Assembly: GCA_903875445.1 (NCBI GenBank)
Contig: CAIQWD010000028.1
Span: 62,001 to 126,000, forward strand
Length of the DNA stretch: 64,000 nucleotides
Reading direction: 5' to 3'
DNA from: an uncultured delta proteobacterium
GTDB lineage: Bacteria > Desulfobacterota > Desulfobulbia > Desulfobulbales > Desulfocapsaceae
Shown here: in pieces, positions 26,831-35,343 of the stretch
How the letters are laid out: each line of letters starts with the position of its first letter
Numbering within the stretch: position 1 is the first letter of the stretch
The notes under the pieces: generated by a model
Databases searched by the model: none
What the model was told of the DNA's origin: nothing
What the model saw: only the letters and a program-made list of their open reading frames with translations
Program-made: the position numbers and the translations under genes

Positions 26831-27721
26831 ATGACGCATTATCTTCAAGCTTTTCAACCGTGTGAGAATGATCCGCTTACTTTGCTTATAGCAAAAGATG
26901 AGGATCTTCATGATAATGGCAGTATCACCACGAAAAAATCAAAAGAGAAGGTGGTCTCTTTCGCCGAAGTCTGCAAAATCATTTTTGGTCATGGATTTTT
27001 ATTTCAGACCTTGACGCCACACGAGATGAATATGCATTCGCTTGGAGAACGGATAGGGCGTTTTGCAACACGTCCTTTCCCTGCACCCTCTTTGATTGAG
27101 TTTATGGCAGTTACCAAAGAACTGCTTGCAGGGCACGAGCTACCTGAATCAAATCAATATTCCCAACGATTCTATCAAAATGGCGGCCTATCGCCCGCGG
27201 CTTTCCGTGTTCTTCAGCGGTATGGTGATGACGTTATTCTCTCAAGCGAGCGAACACATTTTGTCGGCGACGTTATGCTTTTGGGAACATTTATTAAGAT
27301 GGTCAAAGCCTTTAGTCGATTTGGCGAAAAAAACGCTTTTAACTTGGATTTTATCGGCGAGTTGTCCCAAGCGCGACGTACTATTGAGGTAGAGGCTGGG
27401 GTCGTTCCCGTATTTCATGAGGATTATCGTCCTGTTGTCTTGACTATGCCATATTTTGATGGGAACCATTGGTATCCGCCTGTCCCTGTTTTGTTGCAAC
27501 CGGGCGATGTCGTGTGGAACACCAATGCCGAAGCCATGTATCTTTTGAATGAGTTTACAATCTTGAATCATAAAATTGGCAATAAAAGTGCTGTGCCGAA
27601 CCGCACTTTTATTAAGACAACCGGGAGCAGCTGCAGCGCCACAACACTGGTAGGCTATGGAAGAAACTTGCAAAACATTTTGCGTTGCGGCAGACGAGGC
27701 GTTTTTTTTGAACCTAAGTAA
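26831..27721 (+). CDS. Hypothetical protein, more AT-rich than its neighbours
   Basis: A 296-aa soluble-looking protein without signal peptide or membrane segment. I do not recognise any family motif. The C-terminal third (PYFDGNHWYPPVPVLLQPGD, then FIKTTGSSCSATTLVGYGR) is rich in aromatic, proline and glycine residues. GC content is visibly lower than in the flanking genes, which suggests separate ancestry. It starts 2 bases after the DUF2284 stop. The AGGAG six bases before ATG 26831 makes the start clear. Confidence 0.6.
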   Translation: MTHYLQAFQPCENDPLTLLIAKDEDLHDNGSITTKKSKEKVVSFAEVCKIIFGHGFLFQTLTPHEMNMHSLGERIGRFATRPFPAPSLIEFMAVTKELLAGHELPESNQYSQRFYQNGGLSPAAFRVLQRYGDDVILSSERTHFVGDVMLLGTFIKMVKAFSRFGEKNAFNLDFIGELSQARRTIEVEAGVVPVFHEDYRPVVLTMPYFDGNHWYPPVPVLLQPGDVVWNTNAEAMYLLNEFTILNHKIGNKSAVPNRTFIKTTGSSCSATTLVGYGRNLQNILRCGRRGVFFEPK

Positions 27722-27779
27722 CGTTTTTCAAATCTCCATGATTAAGTTACCTTACCTGTGTTGAATGATGAAGGCTTCT

Positions 27780-28424
27780 ATGCGCCAGCAACAACTTGCT
27801 CTTACCTCCCGACAAAGGGAATTCTACGACTACCTGCGCAACTGTATCGGCAGTGGTGCCGGTTCACCCAGTCTCCGAAAAGCGGCGGAAGACCTCAAGA
27901 TAACGCATACGGCTGTTGCCGGTTTGGTCCAAACACTGCAGGAAAAGGGCTGGATACGACGCGAAGGACGTTACAGCCGGGAAATCGCCTTACTTACCTC
28001 CGATTGCACCAAAACTTCTTCCGATGGGCGAACAGTGCCGATCCTCGGTAAGGTCGCTGCCGGCCTCCCGTTGTATGCCCAGCAGGAATGGGCAGGGAAT
28101 ATACTCGTTGACGCAAGCATCTACCGGGGCAATCATCTTTTTGCCCTGCTGGTGCAAGGCGATTCCATGAAGAAGGTCGGCATATTCGCAGGAGATCTGG
28201 CTATCTGCGAACCACGACAGTTCGCTGTGAACGGCGAAATTGTAGTTGCACTGATCAACGATGAAGAAGCCACCATCAAGCGTTTCTTTTACCAGGGAGA
28301 TCATATAGACCTGCTACCGGAAAACGACAGCTTTCCGGTGATGACCTATAGCCTCGGCGAAGTACTGATCCAAGGTAAAGTAATCGGCATTCATCGCGGC
28401 CCCGAGCAGATGGCAAGACTGTGA
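27780..28424 (+). CDS. lexA: LexA-type SOS repressor
   Basis: A 214-aa protein with a winged-helix DNA-binding domain (LTSRQREFYDYLR, SLRKAAEDLKITHTAV) and an S24 autoprotease domain. The cleavage site is the A94-G95 bond in KVAAGLPLYA, the nucleophile is S129 in VQGDSM, and the general base is K167 in EATIKRFF. All residues needed for RecA-stimulated self-cleavage are present. ATG 27780 is preferred since AAGG lies five bases before it, while ATG 27765 lacks a site. No E. coli-type SOS box is visible upstream, as expected for a lineage with its own operator. Confidence 0.82.
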   Translation: MRQQQLALTSRQREFYDYLRNCIGSGAGSPSLRKAAEDLKITHTAVAGLVQTLQEKGWIRREGRYSREIALLTSDCTKTSSDGRTVPILGKVAAGLPLYAQQEWAGNILVDASIYRGNHLFALLVQGDSMKKVGIFAGDLAICEPRQFAVNGEIVVALINDEEATIKRFFYQGDHIDLLPENDSFPVMTYSLGEVLIQGKVIGIHRGPEQMARL

Positions 28425-28439
28425 TGCAGGGCGGATGGC

Positions 28440-29117
28440 TTATCTGTTATTCTCCAGCACACCGTCGCGCAAGGTGAAACAGTGATCCATCCGTTCCGCC
28501 AGAAGGGTGTTGTGGGTCACCATGATCGTGCTCAGTTTTCGCTTGCGGCAGAGGTTATGGAGAAGTTCAAAGACCAGGTTGCCGGCCCGCGAATCGAGAT
28601 TGCCGGTCGGTTCATCGGCAAAGAGCAGGTCCGGTTGCATGACCAGCGCCCGAGCCAGGGCCGCCCGCTGCTGTTCGCCGCCGGAGAGTTCCAGAACCTT
28701 ATGGTGGGTGCGATGGCCGAGTTCCACCTGCTCAAGCAGGTCGCGGGCCGGATCGGTCATCTCCAGCCTGCTTTTGCCGGCAATGAGACCGGGAATCATG
28801 ACATTTTCGAGAGCGGTGAAATCGGGCAGGAGATGGTGGAACTGAAAGATGAAACCGATTGCGGCGTTGCGGAATTTTGCCAGTTCCTTCGAGGACTTGG
28901 CAAGTAGTGGCTGGTCGCGGTAGAAAATCTCCCCGCCGCTCGGCAGATCGAGGGTGCCGAGGATCTGCAGGAGGGTGGTTTTACCGGAACCGGAGGCACC
29001 GATGACGCCGGTCATCTCGCCCGGTTCGACGGCAAGGGAAATGCCCTTCAGCACGGTCACGGTATTTTCCCCAAGACCGTAGGTTTTGGTGACGTTCTGC
29101 GCGGAAAAAAGAGCCAT
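28440..29117 (-). CDS. lolD: LolD, lipoprotein-release ABC transporter ATPase
   Basis: The 225-aa ATPase shows Walker [10 protein letters not shown], the signature [16 protein letters not shown] and Walker [14 protein letters not shown]. It is of the LolD/MacB class, driving transfer of mature lipoproteins from the inner membrane to LolA. ATG 29117 overlaps the lolC stop by one base (TAATG), which fixes the start; the frame extends 14 codons further upstream without need. It is the last gene of the lysS-lolC-lolD operon on the minus strand. Confidence 0.92.
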   Translation of the reverse strand: MALFSAQNVTKTYGLGENTVTVLKGISLAVEPGEMTGVIGASGSGKTTLLQILGTLDLPSGGEIFYRDQPLLAKSSKELAKFRNAAIGFIFQFHHLLPDFTALENVMIPGLIAGKSRLEMTDPARDLLEQVELGHRTHHKVLELSGGEQQRAALARALVMQPDLLFADEPTGNLDSRAGNLVFELLHNLCRKRKLSTIMVTHNTLLAERMDHCFTLRDGVLENNR

Positions 29118-30349
29118 TAGGATAACACCTCGGCCGGTTGAACAGCGGAAGCCTTCCATGAAGGATAGAGGGTCGCTAGTAGGGTGATGACGATGGAGCT
29201 GACGGCGATGATGGTGACGTCGAGGGGCAGCACCTTGATGGGCAGAGTGGTCATCGGATAGACGTTTGAGGGCAGCTCGATGAATTTGTAGCGCGACAGC
29301 AGTTCACACAAGCCGAGGCCGCCGAAGACGCCGAGGGTCGTGCCGGCAACGGCGATAACCATGCCCTGCAGGAAAAAGATGCGCATGATCGCCTGCGAGG
29401 TCGCTCCCATGGATTTGAGGATGGCGATATCCTTGCTCTTTTCCATAACCACCATAACCAGAGCGCTGATGATATTGAGGGCGGCCACCAGGATGATCAA
29501 GGCCACGGCGATAAACATGCCGATCTTTTCCAGTTTGAAGGCGGCATAGAGGTTGTGATTCATTTTCATCCAGTCCTTGGCGATAAAGCCGGGGCCGAGT
29601 TTTTGGGTAATCCGGGCGGCGATCTGATCGGCGTTGTTCAGTTCCGACTTCTTCACCGCCACTTCGATGCCATGAACGATATCCTCAATGCCGAGAAAGC
29701 TTTGGGCCTCGGCTATGGACATGTACGTATGGGTGGAATCGTACTCATACATGCCGGTCTCGAAGATACCGGATATTCGACAGGTTTTAACCTTAGGTAT
29801 GATACCCATGGGGGTGAGCGGGCCGGAAGGGGAGATGAGTTTTACCCGGTCATCGACACGCACCCGGAGATCGTTTGCCAGATTCTTGCCGATAATAATG
29901 TTGGGGACACCGCTGCCGGTCGGATCATTCAGGAGATCATCGACTGACCCTGAGATCATCTGGTGGGGGAGGTTTATAACATTTTTTGCAGTGGCCGGGT
30001 CAATCCCCCGCAGGATCACGCCATTGCCGCCGCTGGCACTGCTCAGCAAACTTTGCGCATAGAGATAGGGAGTGGCCCCAACGACATCGTCAACGGTGAG
30101 GATGCGCTCCCTGGTAAGTTCATAATCCTTTATCGATCCCGCCATTTGCTGGACGATGATGTGGGAATTAACGCCCAGGATCTGATCGCGCAGGCCGTCG
30201 GTAAAACCGGAAAAGACCGCCAGGACGACAATGAGAGCGATGACTCCGACGGTGATCCCGCCCACGGAAATGAGAGAGATCAGGGAAATAAAACCATGCC
30301 GGTGTTTGGCACGGAGATAGCGCAGGCCGATGAACCATTCGAAAATCAT
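29117..30349 (-). CDS. lolC: LolC/LolE-type lipoprotein-release permease
   Basis: The 410-aa membrane protein has the MacB/FtsX permease layout. A first membrane helix (VGGITVGVIALIVVLAVF) is followed by a large periplasmic domain (about 45-265) and three C-terminal membrane helices. Its N-terminus, FEWFIGLRYLRAKHRHGFISLIS, is the LolC/LolE family signature. Only one permease gene is present, so the complex is likely a LolCD homodimer type as in many Desulfobacterota. It overlaps lysS by 4 bases (ATGA) and lolD by 1 base. Confidence 0.9.
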   Translation of the reverse strand: MIFEWFIGLRYLRAKHRHGFISLISLISVGGITVGVIALIVVLAVFSGFTDGLRDQILGVNSHIIVQQMAGSIKDYELTRERILTVDDVVGATPYLYAQSLLSSASGGNGVILRGIDPATAKNVINLPHQMISGSVDDLLNDPTGSGVPNIIIGKNLANDLRVRVDDRVKLISPSGPLTPMGIIPKVKTCRISGIFETGMYEYDSTHTYMSIAEAQSFLGIEDIVHGIEVAVKKSELNNADQIAARITQKLGPGFIAKDWMKMNHNLYAAFKLEKIGMFIAVALIILVAALNIISALVMVVMEKSKDIAILKSMGATSQAIMRIFFLQGMVIAVAGTTLGVFGGLGLCELLSRYKFIELPSNVYPMTTLPIKVLPLDVTIIAVSSIVITLLATLYPSWKASAVQPAEVLS

Positions 30350-31884
30350 AAAACTCTTCCTGTCGCCTGATTTTCACCTGCTTCGTCTTTTTCCGCCTGC
30401 AGCCCTGTCTCGGGTTTCAGGTGGGGAAAGAGGATGACATCGCGGATGGACGGGGCATCGGTGAGGAGCATGACCAGGCGGTCGATACCAATGCCTTCAC
30501 CGGCGGCCGACGGCATGCCGTATTCCAGGGCGCGGATATAGTCGGCATCCAGTTCCGGATGGATCTCCTCGTCGTCGCCGCGGTCGGCGATTTGTTTTTC
30601 AAAGCGGGCCAGCTGATCGCGGGGATCGTTCAGTTCGCTGAAGCCGTTGGCCAGCTCGCGGCCGGTAATGAACAGTTCAAAACGGTCGGTGACCGTCGGA
30701 TCCTCGTCATTACGTCGGGCAAGCGGCGACACCTCGGTCGGATAGGAGGTGATGAAGGTCGGGTTGATGAGTTTTTCCTCAACCAGCAGTTCGAACAATT
30801 CGGTCTTGGCCTTGCCCGGACCGGCACTGTCGTCAAGTTTAATACCTTTCTCCTTGGCAAGCACCAGTACCCTGGCACCGTCGGCGAGGATTTCCGGGGC
30901 AATTCCGGCCACCTGGCTCAGGGCCTCATCCATGGTCAGTTTGGTCCACGGGGGAGTGAGGTCGACTTCCGTTCCCTGGTAGGTGATGTGCATCGAGCCG
31001 TTGACCTTCAGACAGATGTCGGAGATCATGTTCTCGGTGAGGGTGATGAGGTCTGTATAGGTGGCATAGGCCTGATAAAACTCGAGCATGGTGAATTCCG
31101 GGTTATGCCGGGTCGACAAGCCTTCGTTGCGAAAATTGCGGTTGATTTCGAAAACCCGCTCAAAGCCGCCGACCAGGAGTCGTTTCAGATACAGTTCCGG
31201 GGCGATACGCAGGAAGAGATCCATATTCAGGGCATTATGGTGGGTCTTGAACGGTTTGGCCGTGGCCCCGCCGGGGATTGGCTGCATCATCGGCGTCTCG
31301 ACTTCCATGAAACTGCGGGTGTTGAGATATTCCCGCATCAGACGGATAATCTCGACCCGCTTTCTGAATATTCCCCTGACCTCCGGGGTGACGATGAGAT
31401 CGACATAGCGCTGCCGGTAGCGGGTCTCGACATCGGTCAGGCCATGCCATTTATCCGGCAGGGGCCGCAGGGATTTGGAGATCATGACGATTTTCGCCGC
31501 CTGAATGGATAATTCCCCGACCTTGGTCTTGAACAGGGAACCTTCAACGCCGACGATATCGCCGATATCCCATTTCTTGAAGGTTTCGAAAACCTCGTTG
31601 CCCAAAATGTCCAGCTTGACATAAATCTGGATTTGGTCGCTGCTGTCGGCGACGGTGCAGAAGGCCGCCTTGCCGAATTTACGCATGGCCATGACCCGTC
31701 CGGCAACACTGTAGATCGCCTCTCCCGGTTCTACTTCTTGGGCCTCTAGGGTGGCGCCTTTCGGTAGAAGCTCCTCTATTGCGTTGGCCGGTTTAAAGCT
31801 GTTTATATACAGTTTGACCCCTAACTGCGCCAGGGAATCGGCTTTTTCTTTACGTTGGACGAGGGTTTGATTTTCTTCACTCAT
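30346..31884 (-). CDS. lysS: Lysyl-tRNA synthetase, class II
   Basis: The 512-aa enzyme charges tRNA-Lys. It has an N-terminal OB-fold anticodon domain (YSVAGRVMAMRKFGKAAF) and a class II catalytic domain. Motif 2 reads FEINRNFRNEGLSTRHNPEF, and motif 3 is GIGIDRLVML near the C-terminus. Length is the usual one. It heads an operon with the lipoprotein-release genes lolC and lolD, an arrangement known from several Desulfobacterota, with a 4-base overlap to lolC. Confidence 0.96.
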   Translation of the reverse strand: MSEENQTLVQRKEKADSLAQLGVKLYINSFKPANAIEELLPKGATLEAQEVEPGEAIYSVAGRVMAMRKFGKAAFCTVADSSDQIQIYVKLDILGNEVFETFKKWDIGDIVGVEGSLFKTKVGELSIQAAKIVMISKSLRPLPDKWHGLTDVETRYRQRYVDLIVTPEVRGIFRKRVEIIRLMREYLNTRSFMEVETPMMQPIPGGATAKPFKTHHNALNMDLFLRIAPELYLKRLLVGGFERVFEINRNFRNEGLSTRHNPEFTMLEFYQAYATYTDLITLTENMISDICLKVNGSMHITYQGTEVDLTPPWTKLTMDEALSQVAGIAPEILADGARVLVLAKEKGIKLDDSAGPGKAKTELFELLVEEKLINPTFITSYPTEVSPLARRNDEDPTVTDRFELFITGRELANGFSELNDPRDQLARFEKQIADRGDDEEIHPELDADYIRALEYGMPSAAGEGIGIDRLVMLLTDAPSIRDVILFPHLKPETGLQAEKDEAGENQATGRVL

Positions 31885-32055
31885 GATGAACGCTCTTTGC
31901 TGGATAGAGGATTTGATGCGTGGGCAATGATAAAAAAAGCGGCAGATGGCCGCTGGAATAAAGTCTTTAGGAATTACCGGGAAACGACAAATCTGTCAAT
32001 TTAATTCCCGAAACGAGTGTGTCGGAGTTTGCCGATATCTGGAGTTTTCTGGCCG

Positions 32056-32628
32056 TTACCGGTTTTTTTGCATTTCCAGGGTAAAGAACATCAACCCGTT
32101 GAGGACCAAACCGTGGTTTATATTGCCGTCAAGGATCAGGGACTCGACTTTTTCCCGGGGTAAGGTCAGGACTTCGATGTCCTCCATATCGTCTTGCTTC
32201 GGTTCAGCGATTTGCCGCACATTTTCAACCAGGACCGTGTAACAGAGATTGTTCTGGATCGCCGGATTTGGGCATATCTTGCCGATTATCCGGCTATTTT
32301 CTCCGGAATATCCGGTTTCTTCAAGCAGCTCTCGGAGGCCGGCCGTAAGAGGACTTTCCCCGTCGTTCACTGCTCCTCCGGGAATCTCCAGCTCCATCCG
32401 GTCGGTGCCGAAGCGGTACTGGCGGATCAGGACCAGTTCGCCGGCAGCGGTTACGGCGATGACGTTGACCCAGCGGGGAAATTCAAATCTATAGAAATCC
32501 TGGGTTTTGCCGGTTCGGCCGGAACGTACCTTGCTTGTGACCATCTTCATGATCGGGTTGGCGAACAGCGTTCTTGGCTCGTCGATTTGCCAGCCTTCGG
32601 GGCGTGCAGGGAAATGCGTTGTTTTCAT
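32056..32628 (-). CDS. Nudix hydrolase, ADP-ribose pyrophosphatase-like
   Basis: The 190-aa protein carries a complete Nudix box starting GGAVNDGESP and ending RELLEETGYSG, with the catalytic glutamates in REllEE. The preceding VLIRQYRFGTDRMELEIPGG is typical of ADP-ribose/ADP-sugar pyrophosphatases of the NudF type. It likely splits ADP-ribose or a similar nucleotide-diphosphate. ATG 32628 gives the usual length and has GGAAC upstream; the frame stays open to 32730 with unrelated residues. Confidence 0.82.
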   Translation of the reverse strand: MKTTHFPARPEGWQIDEPRTLFANPIMKMVTSKVRSGRTGKTQDFYRFEFPRWVNVIAVTAAGELVLIRQYRFGTDRMELEIPGGAVNDGESPLTAGLRELLEETGYSGENSRIIGKICPNPAIQNNLCYTVLVENVRQIAEPKQDDMEDIEVLTLPREKVESLILDGNINHGLVLNGLMFFTLEMQKNR

Positions 32629-32752
32629 TTGAGTTCCGATATGTCTGGCGTTTGAAATGATCGTAATTGACGGCACAATGCCTGGGCATGCCGCAGGCTT
32701 TCGAGAGAAAGACCTCGGAATGTATATCACGCACCGTCGTTGTGATCAAGTG

Positions 32753-33646
32753 TTAGCCTCGCTTCAATAAAAATACCCCTGCAAAAATGGTGATGGTAGC
32801 GACATAATCCAGCCATTCGATCGGTTCGCCAACGATGAAAGCACCAATAAAGAGAGCAACAACAGGCGGGATATAAGAAACTGAAGAAGCTGCGACGGCA
32901 CCAAGTCTCTCGATGATATAGTAATAGATGATGTACGCCCCGCCGGTGCCGAGGAGGCCTAAACCGACTATCATGCCGATTGAGGCATGCACGTCCGTCC
33001 AAATCTTGCCGATCCCAGTGTAATCGGTCACTATCGCAAGCATTGCCAACCCGATTCCCAGTTGATAGGTAGTCAAAGCCGCCGCCGGGATTTGCAGAGG
33101 GCTTATATATTTTCTGGCGTAGACAAAGGAAGCGCCGACACTCAACGAACCGGCCACTATATAGAGGACACCCTGCAGATTGGTGGAGAGCAGTTGCTCT
33201 CCGGATGGGCGACCAATGACGATGACGCCGAGAAGACCGATGATCAAGCCGACGATTCTTGAAGTGGTTTTTTTCTCTCCCGGCAGAAAAAGCAGGGCAA
33301 GGACAAAGGAAAAGAGCGGGATGGATCCGGAGACGGCCCCCGCTACGCCGGAAAGCAAAAGAGATGTGCCTTTGACATAGGCATAGTAGTAAAGGGTGGT
33401 TGCCAACAAGGCCATGACAAAAAAATGCCTGATATGTCGCAGATGACGCCAAGCTAAGGAACCCGAGAGGGAGGCGTAGACGAGTACCGGCAGAAAACCG
33501 AAAAGAACCCGGAGAAAGACGATCTGAAGAGGGGCGATGAGGCTCGCCGCAAGTTTCATATAGATAAAGTTGCTTCCCCAAATGAGCCCAAGCAAAAAGA
33601 ACGCTGCTATCGGCAGATACGAATTTTTACGCATCGGTCGAGACAT
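32753..33646 (-). CDS. EamA/DMT-family transporter
   Basis: The 297-aa protein has about ten membrane helices in two EamA halves, each with the typical pattern (IWGSNFIYMKLAASLIAP; GGAYIIYYYIIERLGAVAAS). Drug/metabolite transporters of this type export amino acids or other small metabolites. The gene is divergent from an XRE-cupin regulator across a 172-base region with palindromes, so that regulator probably controls it. The substrate cannot be deduced. An AAGGAG ribosome site precedes ATG 33646. Confidence 0.85.
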   Translation of the reverse strand: MSRPMRKNSYLPIAAFFLLGLIWGSNFIYMKLAASLIAPLQIVFLRVLFGFLPVLVYASLSGSLAWRHLRHIRHFFVMALLATTLYYYAYVKGTSLLLSGVAGAVSGSIPLFSFVLALLFLPGEKKTTSRIVGLIIGLLGVIVIGRPSGEQLLSTNLQGVLYIVAGSLSVGASFVYARKYISPLQIPAAALTTYQLGIGLAMLAIVTDYTGIGKIWTDVHASIGMIVGLGLLGTGGAYIIYYYIIERLGAVAASSVSYIPPVVALFIGAFIVGEPIEWLDYVATITIFAGVFLLKRG

Positions 33647-33759
33647 TGGTATTTCTCCTTATTCTGTGAGTAGACCTTACTGAGACACTCTTGATTGCCA
33701 GGGTCGACATGCTTCTCATGAATCATCTCTTGAAAATCTTGCCATCATCACGTATTTTA

Positions 33760-33802
33760 ACGATCAAATGATCGTCATAGTGTAACGCCGTTCAATATAT
33801 TG
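33760..33802. promoter_or_regulatory. Two palindromes between the transporter and its putative regulator
   Basis: ACGATCA-AA-TGATCGT (33760-33775) is a perfect inverted repeat with 7-base arms, and CAATATATTG (33793-33802) is a perfect 10-base palindrome 17 bases further on. They lie in the only gap between the divergent transporter and XRE-cupin genes and are the best operator candidates. Confidence 0.5.
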
Positions 33803-33818
33803 TCAATATGGATGTTAT

Positions 33819-34373
33819 ATGGAGCAGTCGATTGAAGCAGTATCGGAAAATCTCCGGACGGTACGGGAGAGCAGGGGCTTAAGTCTTGATCAGCTTGCCG
33901 AACTGACGGGTGTGAGCAAGAGTATGTTGCGACAGATTGAAACCGGTAAGTCCAGCCCAACCATCTCAACCATATGGAAGATCGCCAATGGTTTGCATTT
34001 ATCGTTCACGGCTCTGCTCAGAAAACCAACGGTGCAGGCAGAGGTGAAATCCTTTAAGGGGGTGCAGCCGCTGACTGCAGAAGGGGAAAAATATCGTCTT
34101 TATCCTTTAATCTCCTTTGATCCGCATCAATCGTTTGAGACCTATTATTTTGAAATTGATCCCGGGGCGATTTTCACAGGCGAACCGCATAAGGGCAATA
34201 TCTATGAGTATGTCTTTGTCATAAAAGGGACATTGCAGATAACTATAGATGGCAAATCCTTCATGATCGAGGAAAATGAATTTTTGCAATTCAAGGCCGA
34301 TCATCCTCATAAATATATGTGTGTAGGTAAGAAGATGGCGTCGGCAATCATGCAGGTCAGCTATCTATCATGA
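33819..34373 (+). CDS. XRE-family regulator with cupin domain
   Basis: The 184-aa regulator has an N-terminal helix-turn-helix (LRTVRESRGLSLDQLAELTG, then LRQIETGKSSPTISTI) and a C-terminal small-molecule-binding cupin (about 105-182; GEPHKGNIYEYVFVIKGTLQ, then NEFLQFKADHPHKY). Proteins of this class often sense a ligand with the cupin and repress a neighbouring exporter. The divergent EamA transporter is the obvious target here. Its stop overlaps the next small gene by 4 bases. Confidence 0.85.
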   Translation: MEQSIEAVSENLRTVRESRGLSLDQLAELTGVSKSMLRQIETGKSSPTISTIWKIANGLHLSFTALLRKPTVQAEVKSFKGVQPLTAEGEKYRLYPLISFDPHQSFETYYFEIDPGAIFTGEPHKGNIYEYVFVIKGTLQITIDGKSFMIEENEFLQFKADHPHKYMCVGKKMASAIMQVSYLS

Positions 34374-34579
34374 GTGAATTTACTCCCAAGAGCATCCCGA
34401 CTATGACCCGCAAAACAGAAACCTCAGCCCAGTCAACCCCCTATACCTGCAGAGAATACCGGGGGGAAATGATTCTGCTGGCCTTGCAACAACGCATCAG
34501 CCAAGCGGATATTTCCAGCGAAGAACGCGAAGTGCTGAAAAAGGAGATAGCCAGGCTTGAAAAAGAGATCGGTTTCTGA
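34370..34579 (+). CDS. Small conserved hypothetical protein
   Basis: A 69-residue protein whose start overlaps the regulator's stop by four bases (ATGA). The N-terminal 25 residues look disordered. The rest is one charged helix (YRGEMILLALQQRIS, then EEREVLKKEIARLEKEIGF) of coiled-coil character. Similar short YRxEM..L proteins occur in Desulfobacterota as I recall, with no known role. A partly symmetrical hairpin (TTGTCTC/GAGACAA, 34624-34646) follows it. Confidence 0.6.
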   Translation: MSEFTPKSIPTMTRKTETSAQSTPYTCREYRGEMILLALQQRISQADISSEEREVLKKEIARLEKEIGF

Positions 34580-34677
34580 AAATCTCCAATACCTCTTTCG
34601 TCACCTCCTGAGGGGATTGCAATTTGTCTCTTAATCTCTGAGACAACGAACCGAAAACCCATATTTGGCGACGGCTT

Positions 34678-35343
34678 CTAAAACGGAGGTTCGGAAAAAA
34701 ACTCCACCGGCGCATTGCTGGTCGGGTGGCGAAAGCCCAGGTGCGTGGCATGGAGAAGCATTTGCGCACCGTCCCGGCCGCTGCCGTAGAGGCTGTCGCC
34801 GATGATTGGTGCGGCAAGCCCCAGGGGATGGGCGGCGTGTACCCGCAGTTGATGGGTGCGACCGGTGAGGGGGATGAAGACAACCCGGGTGTTTGCTCCC
34901 TGCACGGCGATTTTCTGCCAGTGGGTGACCCCTATCTTGCCGTGCAGTGTATCGTAAATCTGCAGAGGGCGGTTGTCGGGATCGAGCCGGAAGGGAAGGC
35001 GGATCTCACCGCCGTCTTTTTCAAGAACGCCTTGCACCACTGCCGTATAGCGTTTATTGACCTCACGCCGGGCAAAGCGCTGGGAAAGCAGGCGATGCGC
35101 CTCGGTGGTCATGGCAAAGACCATCAGTCCGGAGGTGTACATATCCAGTCGATGGACCGCCGGCTGGACAATCATGGCGGGAAAGAGGCGACACAGCCTA
35201 GTTGCGGCACAGTCCTGTTTCTCTGCGCCACGACCGGGGACGGCCAGCAAGCCTCCCGGCTTGTCAATGATGACGATTGCCTCGTCCTGAAAAACAATTT
35301 TCATATTTTCCCGGTAGCTGGTTCCCTCGTTGTTCGCGTTCAT
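34678..35343 (-). CDS. RluA-family pseudouridine synthase, catalytic half of a split protein
   Basis: The 221-aa protein is a complete RluA-type catalytic domain. It has IIDKPGGLLAVPGRG, the catalytic aspartate in VHRLDMYTSGLMVF, and TGRTHQLRVHAAHPLG. It should isomerise uridine to pseudouridine in rRNA or tRNA. In many gammaproteobacteria this domain is fused behind an accessory domain of about 200 residues. Here that domain is a separate gene just upstream, whose stop overlaps this ATG (ATGA, 35340-35343). The two halves are thus translationally coupled rather than broken. Confidence 0.85.
   Translation of the reverse strand: MNANNEGTSYRENMKIVFQDEAIVIIDKPGGLLAVPGRGAEKQDCAATRLCRLFPAMIVQPAVHRLDMYTSGLMVFAMTTEAHRLLSQRFARREVNKRYTAVVQGVLEKDGGEIRLPFRLDPDNRPLQIYDTLHGKIGVTHWQKIAVQGANTRVVFIPLTGRTHQLRVHAAHPLGLAAPIIGDSLYGSGRDGAQMLLHATHLGFRHPTSNAPVEFFSEPPF

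Noticed and set aside
30421-31512. 363-codon open frame opposite lysS
   Set aside because: Antisense shadow of the lysyl-tRNA synthetase gene; composition and lack of motifs argue against coding.
32727-33581. 284-codon frame overlapping the EamA transporter on the same strand
   Set aside because: The alternative frame lacks membrane-helix pattern and is rich in Arg, Cys and His as expected for a shifted reading of a transporter gene.
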